Assembly (NCBI GenBank): GCA_902803315.1
Contig: CADCPM010000032.1
Span: 1 to 62,234, forward strand
Length of the DNA stretch: 62,234 bases
Source of the DNA: an uncultured Coriobacteriaceae bacterium
GTDB lineage: Bacteria; Actinomycetota; Coriobacteriia; Coriobacteriales; Atopobiaceae
Direction: 5' to 3'
Shown here: positions 26,482 to 35,320 of the stretch, piece after piece
Position numbering within the stretch: the stretch's first letter is position 1
Layout: every line of letters begins with the position of its first letter
Translations under genes and position numbers: made by a program
The notes under the pieces: model-generated
The model's database searches: none
What the model saw: the letters and a program-made list of their open reading frames with translations, nothing else
What the model was told of the DNA's origin: nothing

Positions 26482-28680
26482 ATGGGAAAGAAAGGCATAA
26501 AGCAACCGGTAACAAAGGGCGTGGCAAAGGTGCCCGTAATCATGCAGCTGGAAGCGCTTGAATGCGGTGCCGCGGCACTCGCCATGGTGATGGCCTATTA
26601 CGACAAGTGGGTGCCGCTCGAGCAGGTGCGTGAGGATTGTGGCGTGTCGCGTGACGGCAGTAAGGCGAAGAACGTCGCGTTGGCAGCCATACATTACGGG
26701 TTTGACGTTAAGGCGTATCGCCTGAGCCCTAAGTCCATACAGGAGAAGGTGCCGTTTCCCTGCATCATTCACTGGAACATGAACCATTTTGTGGTGCTGG
26801 ACGGCTTTAGGGGAAACCAGGTCTACCTGAACGATCCCGCTCGCGGCAACATAACCGTGACGATGGAAGAATTCGACGAATGCTTTACCGGCGTCACCGT
26901 CGTGCCGACGCCCGGCCCGAACTTCGAGCCAAGCGGCAAGCCGAAGAACATGCTCGACTTCACGCGAAAGCGACTCGTCGGTGCCGGTGCTGCGGTTGCG
27001 TTCGTAATGCTTACCGCCGCCATAAGCTATCTGTTTGGCATCATCAACTCGTTTACCTCCCGCATCTTTATGGACCGGCTCCTCACGGGCGTAAACCCGG
27101 ACTGGATCGAACCCTTTATGAACATGATGATTTGGCTGGCTATCATGCAGATTATCGTGGCTTGGGCACAGGCGGTGTACTCGCTTAAGATAAATGGCAA
27201 GATGTCTGTAATCGGCAGCACGTCCTATATGTGGAAGGTGCTCAGGCTGCCCATGAACTTCTTCTCGCAGCGGCAGGCCGGCGACATCCAAGGTCGCCTT
27301 GCCCTCAACACCACCATCGCGGGCACGCTCGTAAATACCCTCGCGCCGCTTCTGCTCAACACTTGCATGGCATTGTTCTACTTGGTCGTAATGCTCAAGC
27401 AAAACGTGGCGCTCACCCTCATTGGGGTGACCGCCCTCGTGTTGAACATCGCCGTGTCGGGCTTCATAACCAAGCAGCGCATCAACATAACGCGCGTCCA
27501 GCTGCGCGACCAGGCAAAGCTGCAATCCACGAAGGCCAGCGGCATCGCCATGATCGAGACCATAAAATCCAGCGGGTCAGAGAGCGGCTTCTTCCAAAAA
27601 TGGGCCGGATACCAGGCGTCTGTGAACACCCAGGTCGTAAAGACGAACAAGATCAACATGCTTATGGGCAGGATTCCCATGCTTCTTTCCGAAGCGGCGA
27701 ACTACGGCATTCTGGTGCTCGGCGTGTACCTTACCATGCAAGGCGAGTACACCATTGGCGGCGTGTTTATGTTCCAAGGCTTTCTGACCTCGTTCATGAC
27801 GCCTGCGCAGGAACTAATCACGTCCGGGCAGACCATCCAAGAGATGCGCACGCAGATGGAGCGCGTGGAGGATGTGATGGAGTACCCGGATGACGAATCC
27901 CTTGACGCATACGAAGGCGATGCCGATGTAGAGGCTCCAGAGGCTCCCGAACTCGGCAAGCTGAAGGGCAACCTTGAGTTGAGGGACGTCACCTTTGGAT
28001 ACTCCAAACTCGAAAAGCCGTTGATCGAGAACTTCTCGCTCACGCTCAAACCGGGCGAGCGCGTGGCGCTGGTGGGGGCGTCCGGCTGTGGCAAGTCCAC
28101 GATATCCAAGCTGGTCTCTGGCCTGTATCAGCCTTGGAGTGGGGAGGTCCTCTTGGATGGGAAGCCCCGAAGCGCATACCCTCGCGACGTGATTGTGGGA
28201 TCGCTCGCCGTGGTGGACCAGGACATCACGCTCTTTGAAGACACCATTGCGGAAAACATCAAGATGTGGGACTCGTCCATTGAGGACTTCGAAGTCGTTA
28301 TGGCAGCGCGTGACGCGCAGCTGCACGACGACATTACCAAGCTTTCCGATGGCTACCAACACAAGCTCAACACCGGCGGTAAGAATCTCTCTGGGGGCCA
28401 GCGGCAGCGCATGGAGATCGCGCGCGTGCTGGTGCAAGACCCCACGATCATCATCATGGACGAGGCTACGAGCGCCCTAGACGCGAGGACGGAGTATGAC
28501 GTGGTGAACGCCATCCATAAGAGGGGCATCACCTGCATAGTCATTGCCCACAGGCTGTCCACTGTGCGCGACTGCGACGAGATCATCGTGCTGGACCGCG
28601 GCAAGGTCGTCGAGCGTGGGACCCACGACGAGCTTATTGCCAAGGGCGGCGCCTATGCCGATCTCGTGGCGAGCGAGTAG
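26482..28680 (+). CDS. NHLM-type peptide exporter: C39 peptidase / permease / ATPase
   Basis: 732 aa (TIGR03796 type). The N-terminal C39 peptidase (about 15-135) cleaves double-glycine leaders; its triad is intact (Cys28 in ECGAAAL, His102 in NMNHFVVL, Asp118 in NDPARG). A six-helix ABC permease (about 160-440) is followed by an ATPase with Walker A GASGCGKST, signature LSGGQRQR and Walker B IIIMDEATSALD. It should process and export a ribosomal peptide with an NHLP- or Nif11-type leader. It overlaps neither neighbour and lies within a tight operon. Confidence 0.93.
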   Translation: MGKKGIKQPVTKGVAKVPVIMQLEALECGAAALAMVMAYYDKWVPLEQVREDCGVSRDGSKAKNVALAAIHYGFDVKAYRLSPKSIQEKVPFPCIIHWNMNHFVVLDGFRGNQVYLNDPARGNITVTMEEFDECFTGVTVVPTPGPNFEPSGKPKNMLDFTRKRLVGAGAAVAFVMLTAAISYLFGIINSFTSRIFMDRLLTGVNPDWIEPFMNMMIWLAIMQIIVAWAQAVYSLKINGKMSVIGSTSYMWKVLRLPMNFFSQRQAGDIQGRLALNTTIAGTLVNTLAPLLLNTCMALFYLVVMLKQNVALTLIGVTALVLNIAVSGFITKQRINITRVQLRDQAKLQSTKASGIAMIETIKSSGSESGFFQKWAGYQASVNTQVVKTNKINMLMGRIPMLLSEAANYGILVLGVYLTMQGEYTIGGVFMFQGFLTSFMTPAQELITSGQTIQEMRTQMERVEDVMEYPDDESLDAYEGDADVEAPEAPELGKLKGNLELRDVTFGYSKLEKPLIENFSLTLKPGERVALVGASGCGKSTISKLVSGLYQPWSGEVLLDGKPRSAYPRDVIVGSLAVVDQDITLFEDTIAENIKMWDSSIEDFEVVMAARDAQLHDDITKLSDGYQHKLNTGGKNLSGGQRQRMEIARVLVQDPTIIIMDEATSALDARTEYDVVNAIHKRGITCIVIAHRLSTVRDCDEIIVLDRGKVVERGTHDELIAKGGAYADLVASE

Positions 28681-28692
28681 GGAGACAAGACG

Positions 28693-30882
28693 ATGGGATG
28701 GTTTGAAGACCAAATAAAAGAACGTCGTGCTGCCGAGCAGCGGGACCTGGAAGACTCCTTCGAGAAGGTTGCGGGCGTCGTGCTCGGAAGGCAAACCGCA
28801 GCGCGCCTGAATGACAAGAGGATAGTTACCGCAAACGTCATCGACGAGATCCTGAAGTACTACCATTGCAAGCCCGTGGAGTATCCGAGCGGCATACAGG
28901 CTGGAGAGCAGCAGCTCGATTACGCCCTTCGGCACTATGGCATGATGCGTCGAAACGTAACGCTTGCCGAGGGGTGGTATAAGGACGCCTTCGGGGCGAT
29001 TCTCGCCTTCACCAAAGAAGACCTCACTCCCGTGGCGATTTTGCCAAATATGTTTACGGGTTACTCGTTTATCGATCCCCAAACGGGCAAGCGAACAAGA
29101 GTAAACGCAAAGAACGCAAGGCTCTTCGACATAGAGGGGCTCTGCTTCTATCAGCCACTGCCCCAAAGGAAACTGTCGATACCCGACCTGCTTCTGTACA
29201 TGAAGGATTGCGTCAACCTGAGTGACCTTGCCTTGGTGCTCATATCGACGATGGTGGTTACCCTGGTGGGTACGCTCATGCCCGAGATCAGTCGCACGCT
29301 CACGGGACCCGTGCTTTCGAGTGGCAGAGTCGATGCGTTGGTAGCCATAGCGATCTTTACCGCATGTACGCTCATTTCCACGCAACTCCTGGGCGGCGTG
29401 AAAGATATGATTCAAACGAGGCTCAGCTCAAAGATCTCCCTGGGCGTGGAGGCATCCATGACGATGCGGCTCCTTTCCCTGCCGGCAAGCTTCTTCAGGA
29501 AGTATAGTCCCGGCGAGCTGCACACCCGCTCCAATTCCATCAGCGAGCTTTGTAACACCATTCTTAGCATGGTGCTCAGCACGGGCCTGACCTCTGTGTG
29601 CTCACTTGTGTATATCTCGCAGATCTTCAGATATGCTGCGCCGTTGGTGGGGGCCTCGCTGCGCATCATCTTGATTACCGTGATCGTATCCGTTGCCACC
29701 ACCCTTATTCAGGTTCGCATAAATCGCAGGCAAATGGAGATGGGTGCCAAGGAGTCCGGCATGAGCTATAGCCTTATAACGGGCATCCAAAAGATAAGGC
29801 TGGCCGGTGCGGAAAAGCGCGTCTTCGCAAAGTGGCTCAACCTCTATACCGATAGTGCGGAACCGATCTACAACCCACCGATGTTCATTAAAGTAAACAG
29901 CGCGATCAACGTTGGCATAACGCTCATCTCTACCATCGTCCTGTACTATTTGGCAATCGAGAACCACATCGACCAGTCCTCGTACTTCGCCTTCATGTCG
30001 GCCTACGGAATGGTAATGGGTGCGTTTATGTCGCTGTCCGAAATTGCCCTAACGGCCGCGCTGATTCAGCCCACCTTGGAGATGGCGGAGCCATTCTTGT
30101 CTACCGCGCCAGAGACCGACCAAGACAAGCGAATCCTTACGAGCATTACTGGTAGCGTTTCGCTGGAGCACGTCTCGTTCCGTTATGCCGAAGACGCTCC
30201 CTACATCCTGGACGATCTGTCGCTCAACATTCGTCCGGGCGAGTACGTGGCCGTGGTGGGTCGCACGGGATGCGGAAAGTCGACCCTCGTGCGCCTACTC
30301 CTCGGTTTCGAGAAACCCGAGAAGGGCACGATCTGCTACAACAACAACGACCTGAGCGACATAGACCTGCCTTCCTTGCGCAGGCAGGTTGGTACGGTGA
30401 TGCAGGACGCGGGGCTCTTCCCAGGCAGCATTTACGAGAACATCGTCATTACGGCACCACAGCTAACGGTAAAAGATGCGTGGGAGGCAGCCGAGTCGGC
30501 GGGGATCGCGGAAGACATTCATGCCATGCCTATGGGGATGCACACCATGATTTCCGAGGGGCAGGGCGGCGTATCCGGCGGCCAGCGCCAGCGCATCATG
30601 ATCGCCCGCGCCATTGCCCCTAAGCCAAAGCTGCTGATCTTCGACGAGGCAACGAGCGCGCTGGATAACAAGACACAGAAACAGGTGTCCGAGGCGCTTG
30701 ATGCCATGGGTTGCACGCGTCTGGTGATTGCCCATCGTCTGTCCACCATCCGCCACTGCGACAGGATTCTTGTGCTTGATGGTGGGCGCATCATCGAGGA
30801 CGGTACCTACGAAGAGCTCATAGAGCAGGGAGGCTACTTCGCCGAGCTGGTGGAGCGCCAGCGCCTGGAAAGCGCGAGCTAG
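28693..30882 (+). CDS. NHLM-type ABC transporter, second permease/ATPase subunit
   Basis: 729 aa (TIGR03797 type). The N-terminal 150 residues form a degenerate soluble domain without C39 catalytic residues (it ends ARLFDIEGLCFYQPLPQRKL). Next come permease helices (about 170-440) and an ATPase with Walker A GRTGCGKST, signature VSGGQRQR and Walker B LLIFDEATSALD. It presumably pairs with the preceding subunit to make the export complex. It starts 12 bases after the upstream stop, after GGGAG. Confidence 0.92.
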   Translation: MGWFEDQIKERRAAEQRDLEDSFEKVAGVVLGRQTAARLNDKRIVTANVIDEILKYYHCKPVEYPSGIQAGEQQLDYALRHYGMMRRNVTLAEGWYKDAFGAILAFTKEDLTPVAILPNMFTGYSFIDPQTGKRTRVNAKNARLFDIEGLCFYQPLPQRKLSIPDLLLYMKDCVNLSDLALVLISTMVVTLVGTLMPEISRTLTGPVLSSGRVDALVAIAIFTACTLISTQLLGGVKDMIQTRLSSKISLGVEASMTMRLLSLPASFFRKYSPGELHTRSNSISELCNTILSMVLSTGLTSVCSLVYISQIFRYAAPLVGASLRIILITVIVSVATTLIQVRINRRQMEMGAKESGMSYSLITGIQKIRLAGAEKRVFAKWLNLYTDSAEPIYNPPMFIKVNSAINVGITLISTIVLYYLAIENHIDQSSYFAFMSAYGMVMGAFMSLSEIALTAALIQPTLEMAEPFLSTAPETDQDKRILTSITGSVSLEHVSFRYAEDAPYILDDLSLNIRPGEYVAVVGRTGCGKSTLVRLLLGFEKPEKGTICYNNNDLSDIDLPSLRRQVGTVMQDAGLFPGSIYENIVITAPQLTVKDAWEAAESAGIAEDIHAMPMGMHTMISEGQGGVSGGQRQRIMIARAIAPKPKLLIFDEATSALDNKTQKQVSEALDAMGCTRLVIAHRLSTIRHCDRILVLDGGRIIEDGTYEELIEQGGYFAELVERQRLESAS

Positions 30883-30917
30883 CGGCGTAAGGCGGCGTAT
30901 AGGAACTGGGGGAGACC

Positions 30918-31331
30918 ATGGATCGTCCGCTCATGAAGATGAAGTTCTTCTTGCAGAAGCCAAGCGAGGAGGCGACTGCGGATGACCTTGCCATAGCACA
31001 AGATCTTGTCGATACTCTGGAGGCGCACCGTGCGACGTGCGTTGGCATGGCCGCGAACATGATTGGCCAGCGTAAGCGCATTATTGCCGTGATTGACGAG
31101 GATGGATCGGTGTTGGTTATGCTTAACCCCACGCTGGAGTGGGGCAAGGATTCGTATGAGGCCGAAGAGGGCTGCCTTTCGCTTGTGGGCGTGCGTTCCG
31201 CCAAGCGATATGACCGCATTCGCGTGAAGTGGGAAGACGAAAAATTCCGCCCGCACGAGCGCATATTTACCGGTAGCGTTTCCCAGGCCATTCAACACGA
31301 GATAGACCACTGCAACGGCGTGCTTATTTAA
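30918..31331 (+). CDS. Peptide deformylase-like protein
   Basis: The 137-aa protein keeps the deformylase metal site: EEGCLSL (motif II cysteine) and QHEIDHCNGVLI (motif III HExxH). In motif I the usual GxAANQxG is GMAANMIG, so the catalytic-pocket glutamine is methionine. The short length and this change suggest a divergent or accessory deformylase; normal removal of N-formyl groups is possible but unproven. It follows the export operon by 35 bases, after GGGGGAG, and could be read through from it. Confidence 0.82.
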   Translation: MDRPLMKMKFFLQKPSEEATADDLAIAQDLVDTLEAHRATCVGMAANMIGQRKRIIAVIDEDGSVLVMLNPTLEWGKDSYEAEEGCLSLVGVRSAKRYDRIRVKWEDEKFRPHERIFTGSVSQAIQHEIDHCNGVLI

Positions 31332-31432
31332 GAGGCTCTCTGTGCCGCTTTTGCGGACGTACCAGCGCATTGTCTTGCGCATTCTGTATGTGCGATAGCA
31401 CTTGTTCGTTAAAACGTATGACGTTGTTTCCA

Positions 31433-31455
31433 ATTCCTACTTGATTGGTAGGAAT
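31433..31455. promoter_or_regulatory. Palindromic operator candidate upstream of cysK
   Basis: ATTCCTAC, a 7-base spacer and GTAGGAAT form a perfect dyad 63 bases before the cysK ATG. It overlaps a possible promoter (TTGTTT, 18 bases, TAGGAA). Position and sequence fit an Rrf2-family cysteine repressor site (CymR/IscR-like); this is inference. Confidence 0.5.
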
Positions 31456-31517
31456 AAAAATGCCATCCTACCATGCATGGACAAGGCGTTCCGATGCCTT
31501 GGGAAAGGAGATTCATT

Positions 31518-32429
31518 ATGAAGACTGCGAAGAACGTCGACGCGCTTATTGGCTCGACACCGCTTGTGGACCTTTCGTCGCTCGTGGATGGCAAAGCGCG
31601 TGTGTTTGGTAAGTACGAGGCCACGAATCCGGGCGGCTCGGTAAAGGACCGCATTGCCCTGGCGATGATCGATGCGGCAGAGAAGGAGGGAACGCTTCGT
31701 CCTGGCGGGACCATCATAGAACCCACAAGCGGTAACACGGGAGTGGGGCTTGCCATGCTGGCAGCGGCGCGCGGATATCGCATGATCTTGGTTATGCCCG
31801 AGACCATGTCGGTAGAACGCCGAAAGCTTGCTGCCTCCTATGGGGCTCAGATTGTGCTGACACCTGGTGCGGAGGGCATGAAGGGCGCGGTAAGCAAGGC
31901 GGACGAGCTGCTCGAGAAGACGCCTGGCGCCATCATAGCTGGTCAATTCGTGAATCCTGCCAATCCGCAGGCGCATTACGAGACCACGGGACCCGAGATC
32001 TGGGAGGCGACCGAGGGATCCGTGGACGTGGTTGTTGCGGGCGTGGGAACGGGTGGCACCATCTCGGGTTCTGCACGCTTCCTCAAAGAGAAGAACCCTG
32101 CGATTAAGGCGGTAGCTGTGGAGCCAGAGGAGTCTCAGGTTCTCGCGGGCAAGCCGTCGGGCGCCCACAGGATTCAGGGCATCGGAGCGGGTTTTGTGCC
32201 CAAGACCTACGATGCGTCGGTAGTCGACGAGATCTTGCCAGTCGCATCGGCCGACGCCATCGAGACGAAGAAGGTCTTGTCGAAAAAGACCGGCCTGCTG
32301 GTGGGCATTTCCTCGGGCGCCGCCGTTACGGCTGCGATTCGTTTGGCAAAACGCCCGGAGTTTGCGGGCAAGACCATCGTTGCCGTTCTGCCCGATACTG
32401 GCGAGCGCTATCTTTCCATGGAGCTCTAA
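31518..32429 (+). CDS. cysK: Cysteine synthase (O-acetylserine sulfhydrylase)
   Basis: This PLP enzyme joins sulfide with O-acetylserine to form cysteine. The 303 aa show the PLP lysine in NPGGSVKDR (Lys43), the substrate loop PTSGNTGVGL, the phosphate-binding GVGTGGTISG and LPDTGERYLS. The family is about 310 aa. The ATG lies 7 bases after AAAGGAG. A dyad at 31433 may regulate it. metY at 57670 offers a second sulfide-assimilation route. Confidence 0.95.
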   Translation: MKTAKNVDALIGSTPLVDLSSLVDGKARVFGKYEATNPGGSVKDRIALAMIDAAEKEGTLRPGGTIIEPTSGNTGVGLAMLAAARGYRMILVMPETMSVERRKLAASYGAQIVLTPGAEGMKGAVSKADELLEKTPGAIIAGQFVNPANPQAHYETTGPEIWEATEGSVDVVVAGVGTGGTISGSARFLKEKNPAIKAVAVEPEESQVLAGKPSGAHRIQGIGAGFVPKTYDASVVDEILPVASADAIETKKVLSKKTGLLVGISSGAAVTAAIRLAKRPEFAGKTIVAVLPDTGERYLSMEL

Positions 32430-32436
32430 GAGTTCG

Positions 32437-32512
32437 GACCCCAAATAGGGGACGGTCCCCAAGCTGTGGTGTTGCAAAACCACAGCTTGGGGACCGTCCC
32501 CTATTTGGGGTC
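32437..32512. repeat. Palindromic repeat P2, copy 4 (34-bp perfect arms)
   Basis: GACCCCAAATAGGGGACGGT... pairs perfectly with its complement over 34 bp around an 8-base loop. The segment GGGGACGGTCCCCAAG is shared with other P2 copies; the outer GACCCCAAATA and inner CTGTGGT parts are unique. It fills the convergent gap between cysK and the hydrolase gene. Confidence 0.95.
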
Positions 32513-32518
32513 GTAACG

Positions 32519-33532
32519 CTAGTCTTCCGTTACGGCGGAGATAATGGCTTCGAGTGCGCGGGACGCCTCGGGGGTGGGGTAGAGCGGGAAGTTGTGGTTC
32601 AGGCCCCTGCCTTCGTGGAATTCCGCATGGATTCCAGTTGCGGCCATGCGGTCGTAGATGAGCTTGGCGTCCGGATAGAACAGCTCCCTCGTGCCGGCAA
32701 ACACCATTACGTTGCGAAGGTCGCGAACTTCTCCGTTGATGGGGCTTACCAGTGGGTCGTTTGCGTCCACACCGCGCGACCAGAGCTTGCCGACCTTGCG
32801 CAAGCCGTACGAGGCCAGAAGGGGGTCCACGGACTCATATTCGTCTACCAGTGGGTTGTTGAGCGTGATATCCACCCAAGGCGATACGAGGATGAGGTGC
32901 GAGGGCTGATCGATTCCGAGTTCGTGCAGGCGCTGGGCAAAGCTTACGGCAAGGCCTGCGCCAGCACCGTCACCCATGAGTATGACGTTTCGAGTGCCGT
33001 ACTCCTCTACGACTTTGCGGTAGGCAGCTTCCACGGCTGCATGTGCCTCGGCGTGTGTGTACTCGGGCGCGAGGGGATACATGGGCATGAACACTTCGGC
33101 ACGCGTGCGACGTGCCACGATGTCCGCGAACTTCCACTGGTAGATTGTGGGGCGCCGCAGGAAGTTTCCTCCGTGGAGATAAACGACGGCACGGTCGTTG
33201 CGATCGCGCCTGTTGAGTCTAAACGTCTGCATTCCTTCCCAGTCCTCGCTCTCAACCGAGGTCTTGAAGGCGAGCATTTCGGGCACATCCACCTGCTTCC
33301 TGTTGGCCTCTGCCTGTTCGAGCAGGTAATTGTCAAAGGCTATGGGGTCATGGAGCCTGTTGCGGTTGCTCGTGAGCCTAAAGTAGATTTCGGATGCGGT
33401 GCTCATGTTAGACCGATGCCACAATCCGTGCGATACCGCCGAAAATCCCAACCACGCCGCCAGAGGTACGGCAACGGTAGCTCCCACTCCCGTGAGTGCC
33501 TTGTGCTTGCTAAGTATCGAGAGGTCGGCCAT
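32519..33532 (-). CDS. HSL-type alpha/beta hydrolase with nucleophile serine replaced by glycine
   Basis: The 337-aa protein has an N-terminal hydrophobic segment (about 15-32), then an alpha/beta hydrolase_3 domain with YLHGGNF (oxyanion HGG), DANDPLVSPI (acid) and LNHNFPLYP (histidine). The nucleophile elbow, normally GDSAGG, reads GDGAGAGLA; I checked the codon (GGT). Two of three catalytic residues remain, so it is probably inactive as an esterase or uses another mechanism. The start at 33532 follows GGAGCAGACC. Confidence 0.85.
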   Translation of the reverse strand: MADLSILSKHKALTGVGATVAVPLAAWLGFSAVSHGLWHRSNMSTASEIYFRLTSNRNRLHDPIAFDNYLLEQAEANRKQVDVPEMLAFKTSVESEDWEGMQTFRLNRRDRNDRAVVYLHGGNFLRRPTIYQWKFADIVARRTRAEVFMPMYPLAPEYTHAEAHAAVEAAYRKVVEEYGTRNVILMGDGAGAGLAVSFAQRLHELGIDQPSHLILVSPWVDITLNNPLVDEYESVDPLLASYGLRKVGKLWSRGVDANDPLVSPINGEVRDLRNVMVFAGTRELFYPDAKLIYDRMAATGIHAEFHEGRGLNHNFPLYPTPEASRALEAIISAVTED

Positions 33533-33592
33533 GGTCTGCTCCTTGCCGCGGACGAGTGATATCAAGATTCTACCGCAAGTGAGGGAAGGAAA

Positions 33593-33667
33593 ACCCTGAC
33601 TAAGGGACAGTCCCCAAGTTGGGGTTTTCCGAAAACCCCAACTTGGGGACTGTCCCTTAGTCAGGGT
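33593..33667. repeat. Palindromic repeat P2, copy 5 (36-bp perfect arms)
   Basis: ACCCTGACTAAGGGACAGTC... pairs perfectly with its complement over 36 bp, leaving only a 3-base loop. Outer ACCCTGACTA and inner TTGGGGTTTT parts are unique to this copy. It lies in the divergent gap between the hydrolase and asnS, about 108 bases before the asnS start. Confidence 0.95.
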
Positions 33668-33774
33668 CGGCCACCCTTTTCTGCAACGTACCATGGCTAA
33701 TCCGTCAATTCATCATTGATGCGTTGGCACGAACGCATTGGTGCTAAGGTAGACGGGCTAACGAAGGAGGACCA

Positions 33775-35178
33775 ATGAACAGAACAAGGATTGCGCAGCT
33801 CTACGCCGATGCCGAGAGTATGGGCGGCAAAACGATTACGGTTGCGGGATGGTTGCGCTCGGTGCGCGACATGAAGCAGGTTGGGTTTGTGACCCTTAAC
33901 GACGGTAGCTGCTTTAAGGACCTGCAGGTGGTCCTTTCGCGCAAGGAGTTCTCCGCATACGATAGCGTGTGCGCGCTGGGTCTAGGGACCGCATTGGTAG
34001 TCACGGGCGAGGTAGTGCTTACCCCGCAGGCAAAGCAGCCTCTGGAGTTGCGGGCGGTCCGCATTGAGGTGGAGGGGGCATCTGCTCCCGACTACCCCCT
34101 GCAAAAGAAGCGCACGTCGCTGGAGTTCTTACGCACCCAGCAGCACCTTCGCCCACGCACCAATCTGTTTCGCGCGGTGTTTCGCGTGCGGTCGGTGGCG
34201 GCCTATGCCATTCATCGCTTCTTTCAGGAGCGTGGATTCGTATACGTGAACACGCCCATCATTACGACTTCGGACGCCGAAGGCGCGGGCGAGATGTTTA
34301 GGGTTACCACGCTCGACCTTAACGATTTGCCGCGCACTGAGTCCGGAGAGGTGGATTTCTCGAAAGACTTCTTTGGTCACTCCGCGAGTCTTACCGTCTC
34401 GGGCCAGCTGCAAGGCGAGAACTTTGCCATGGCATTCGGTGACATATATACCTTTGGCCCCACTTTCCGTGCCGAGAACTCAAACACGCGGCGCCATGCC
34501 GCCGAGTTTTGGATGGTTGAGCCCGAGATTGCCTTTGCCGACCTTGCTGACGACATGGACTTGGCCGAGGACATGCTCAAATACGTGCTGCGCTATGTTA
34601 TGGATGCCTGCCCGGATGAGCTCGACTTGTTCAACCGCTTCGTAGACAAGGGCTTGCGTGAGCGCCTTGAGCATGTGGCAAGCTCTGACTTCGTTCGCAT
34701 TACCTATACCGAGGCGATTGACATTCTTGCCGAGGCAGCACATAAGGGCGTGAAGTTCGAATATCCCGTTAGCTGGGGGAGCGACCTGCAAACGGAGCAC
34801 GAGCGCTACCTTACCGAGAAGCACTTCGCCTCGCCGGTGTTCGTTACCGACTACCCCGCACAGATAAAAGCCTTTTACATGCGTATGAACGACGACGGTC
34901 GCACCGTCGCTGCCACGGATTGTTTGGTCCCAGGTATCGGCGAGATCATAGGCGGCTCTCAGCGCGAGGAGCGTCTGGAGGTGCTTGAGCGGCGCATTGC
35001 TGAGCTTGGCATGGACCCAGCGCAGTACAGGCACTATCTGGACCTCAGACGCTATGGCGGTTGCCGTCACGCTGGCTTTGGCCTGGGTTTCGAGCGCTTG
35101 GTAATGTATCTTTCGGGTGTCGACAACATCCGCGACGTACTGCCCCATCCGCGCACGGTAGGCAACGCAGAGTTTTAA
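33775..35178 (+). CDS. asnS: Asparaginyl-tRNA synthetase
   Basis: This class IIb synthetase charges tRNA-Asn. The 467 aa have an N-terminal OB fold ([21 protein letters not shown]), motif 2 around [21 protein letters not shown] and motif 3 [15 protein letters not shown]. Length and the AENSNTRRH signature separate it from AspRS. The ATG follows CGAAGGAGG. It appears monocistronic. Confidence 0.97.
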   Translation: MNRTRIAQLYADAESMGGKTITVAGWLRSVRDMKQVGFVTLNDGSCFKDLQVVLSRKEFSAYDSVCALGLGTALVVTGEVVLTPQAKQPLELRAVRIEVEGASAPDYPLQKKRTSLEFLRTQQHLRPRTNLFRAVFRVRSVAAYAIHRFFQERGFVYVNTPIITTSDAEGAGEMFRVTTLDLNDLPRTESGEVDFSKDFFGHSASLTVSGQLQGENFAMAFGDIYTFGPTFRAENSNTRRHAAEFWMVEPEIAFADLADDMDLAEDMLKYVLRYVMDACPDELDLFNRFVDKGLRERLEHVASSDFVRITYTEAIDILAEAAHKGVKFEYPVSWGSDLQTEHERYLTEKHFASPVFVTDYPAQIKAFYMRMNDDGRTVAATDCLVPGIGEIIGGSQREERLEVLERRIAELGMDPAQYRHYLDLRRYGGCRHAGFGLGFERLVMYLSGVDNIRDVLPHPRTVGNAEF

Positions 35179-35227
35179 CCTCCCATAAGAGGGCCCTGCT
35201 GGCCAGCGCGTCGGGATAGCCCCAGCC

Positions 35228-35255
35228 TTCCACTTTCGCAAAAAAGAGTTACAAT
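35228..35255 (+). promoter_or_regulatory. Candidate promoter for corA
   Basis: TTCCAC, a 16-base spacer and TACAAT lie 65 bases upstream of the corA start. I found no Mg2+ riboswitch-like structure in this leader. Confidence 0.45.
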
Positions 35256-35320
35256 TGTTCGGACCATACACAGCAACCAGAAAGGATCGTGAGCAAAGAT
35301 GAGTGAGGGAGGCGGTAAAC

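Noticed and set aside
26176..27525. 449-codon open frame antisense to the export operon
   Set aside because: Arg/His-rich shadow spanning two well-supported genes.
35179..35320. Mg2+ riboswitch before corA
   Set aside because: The leader is short and shows a plain promoter but no M-box or ykoK-like conserved core.
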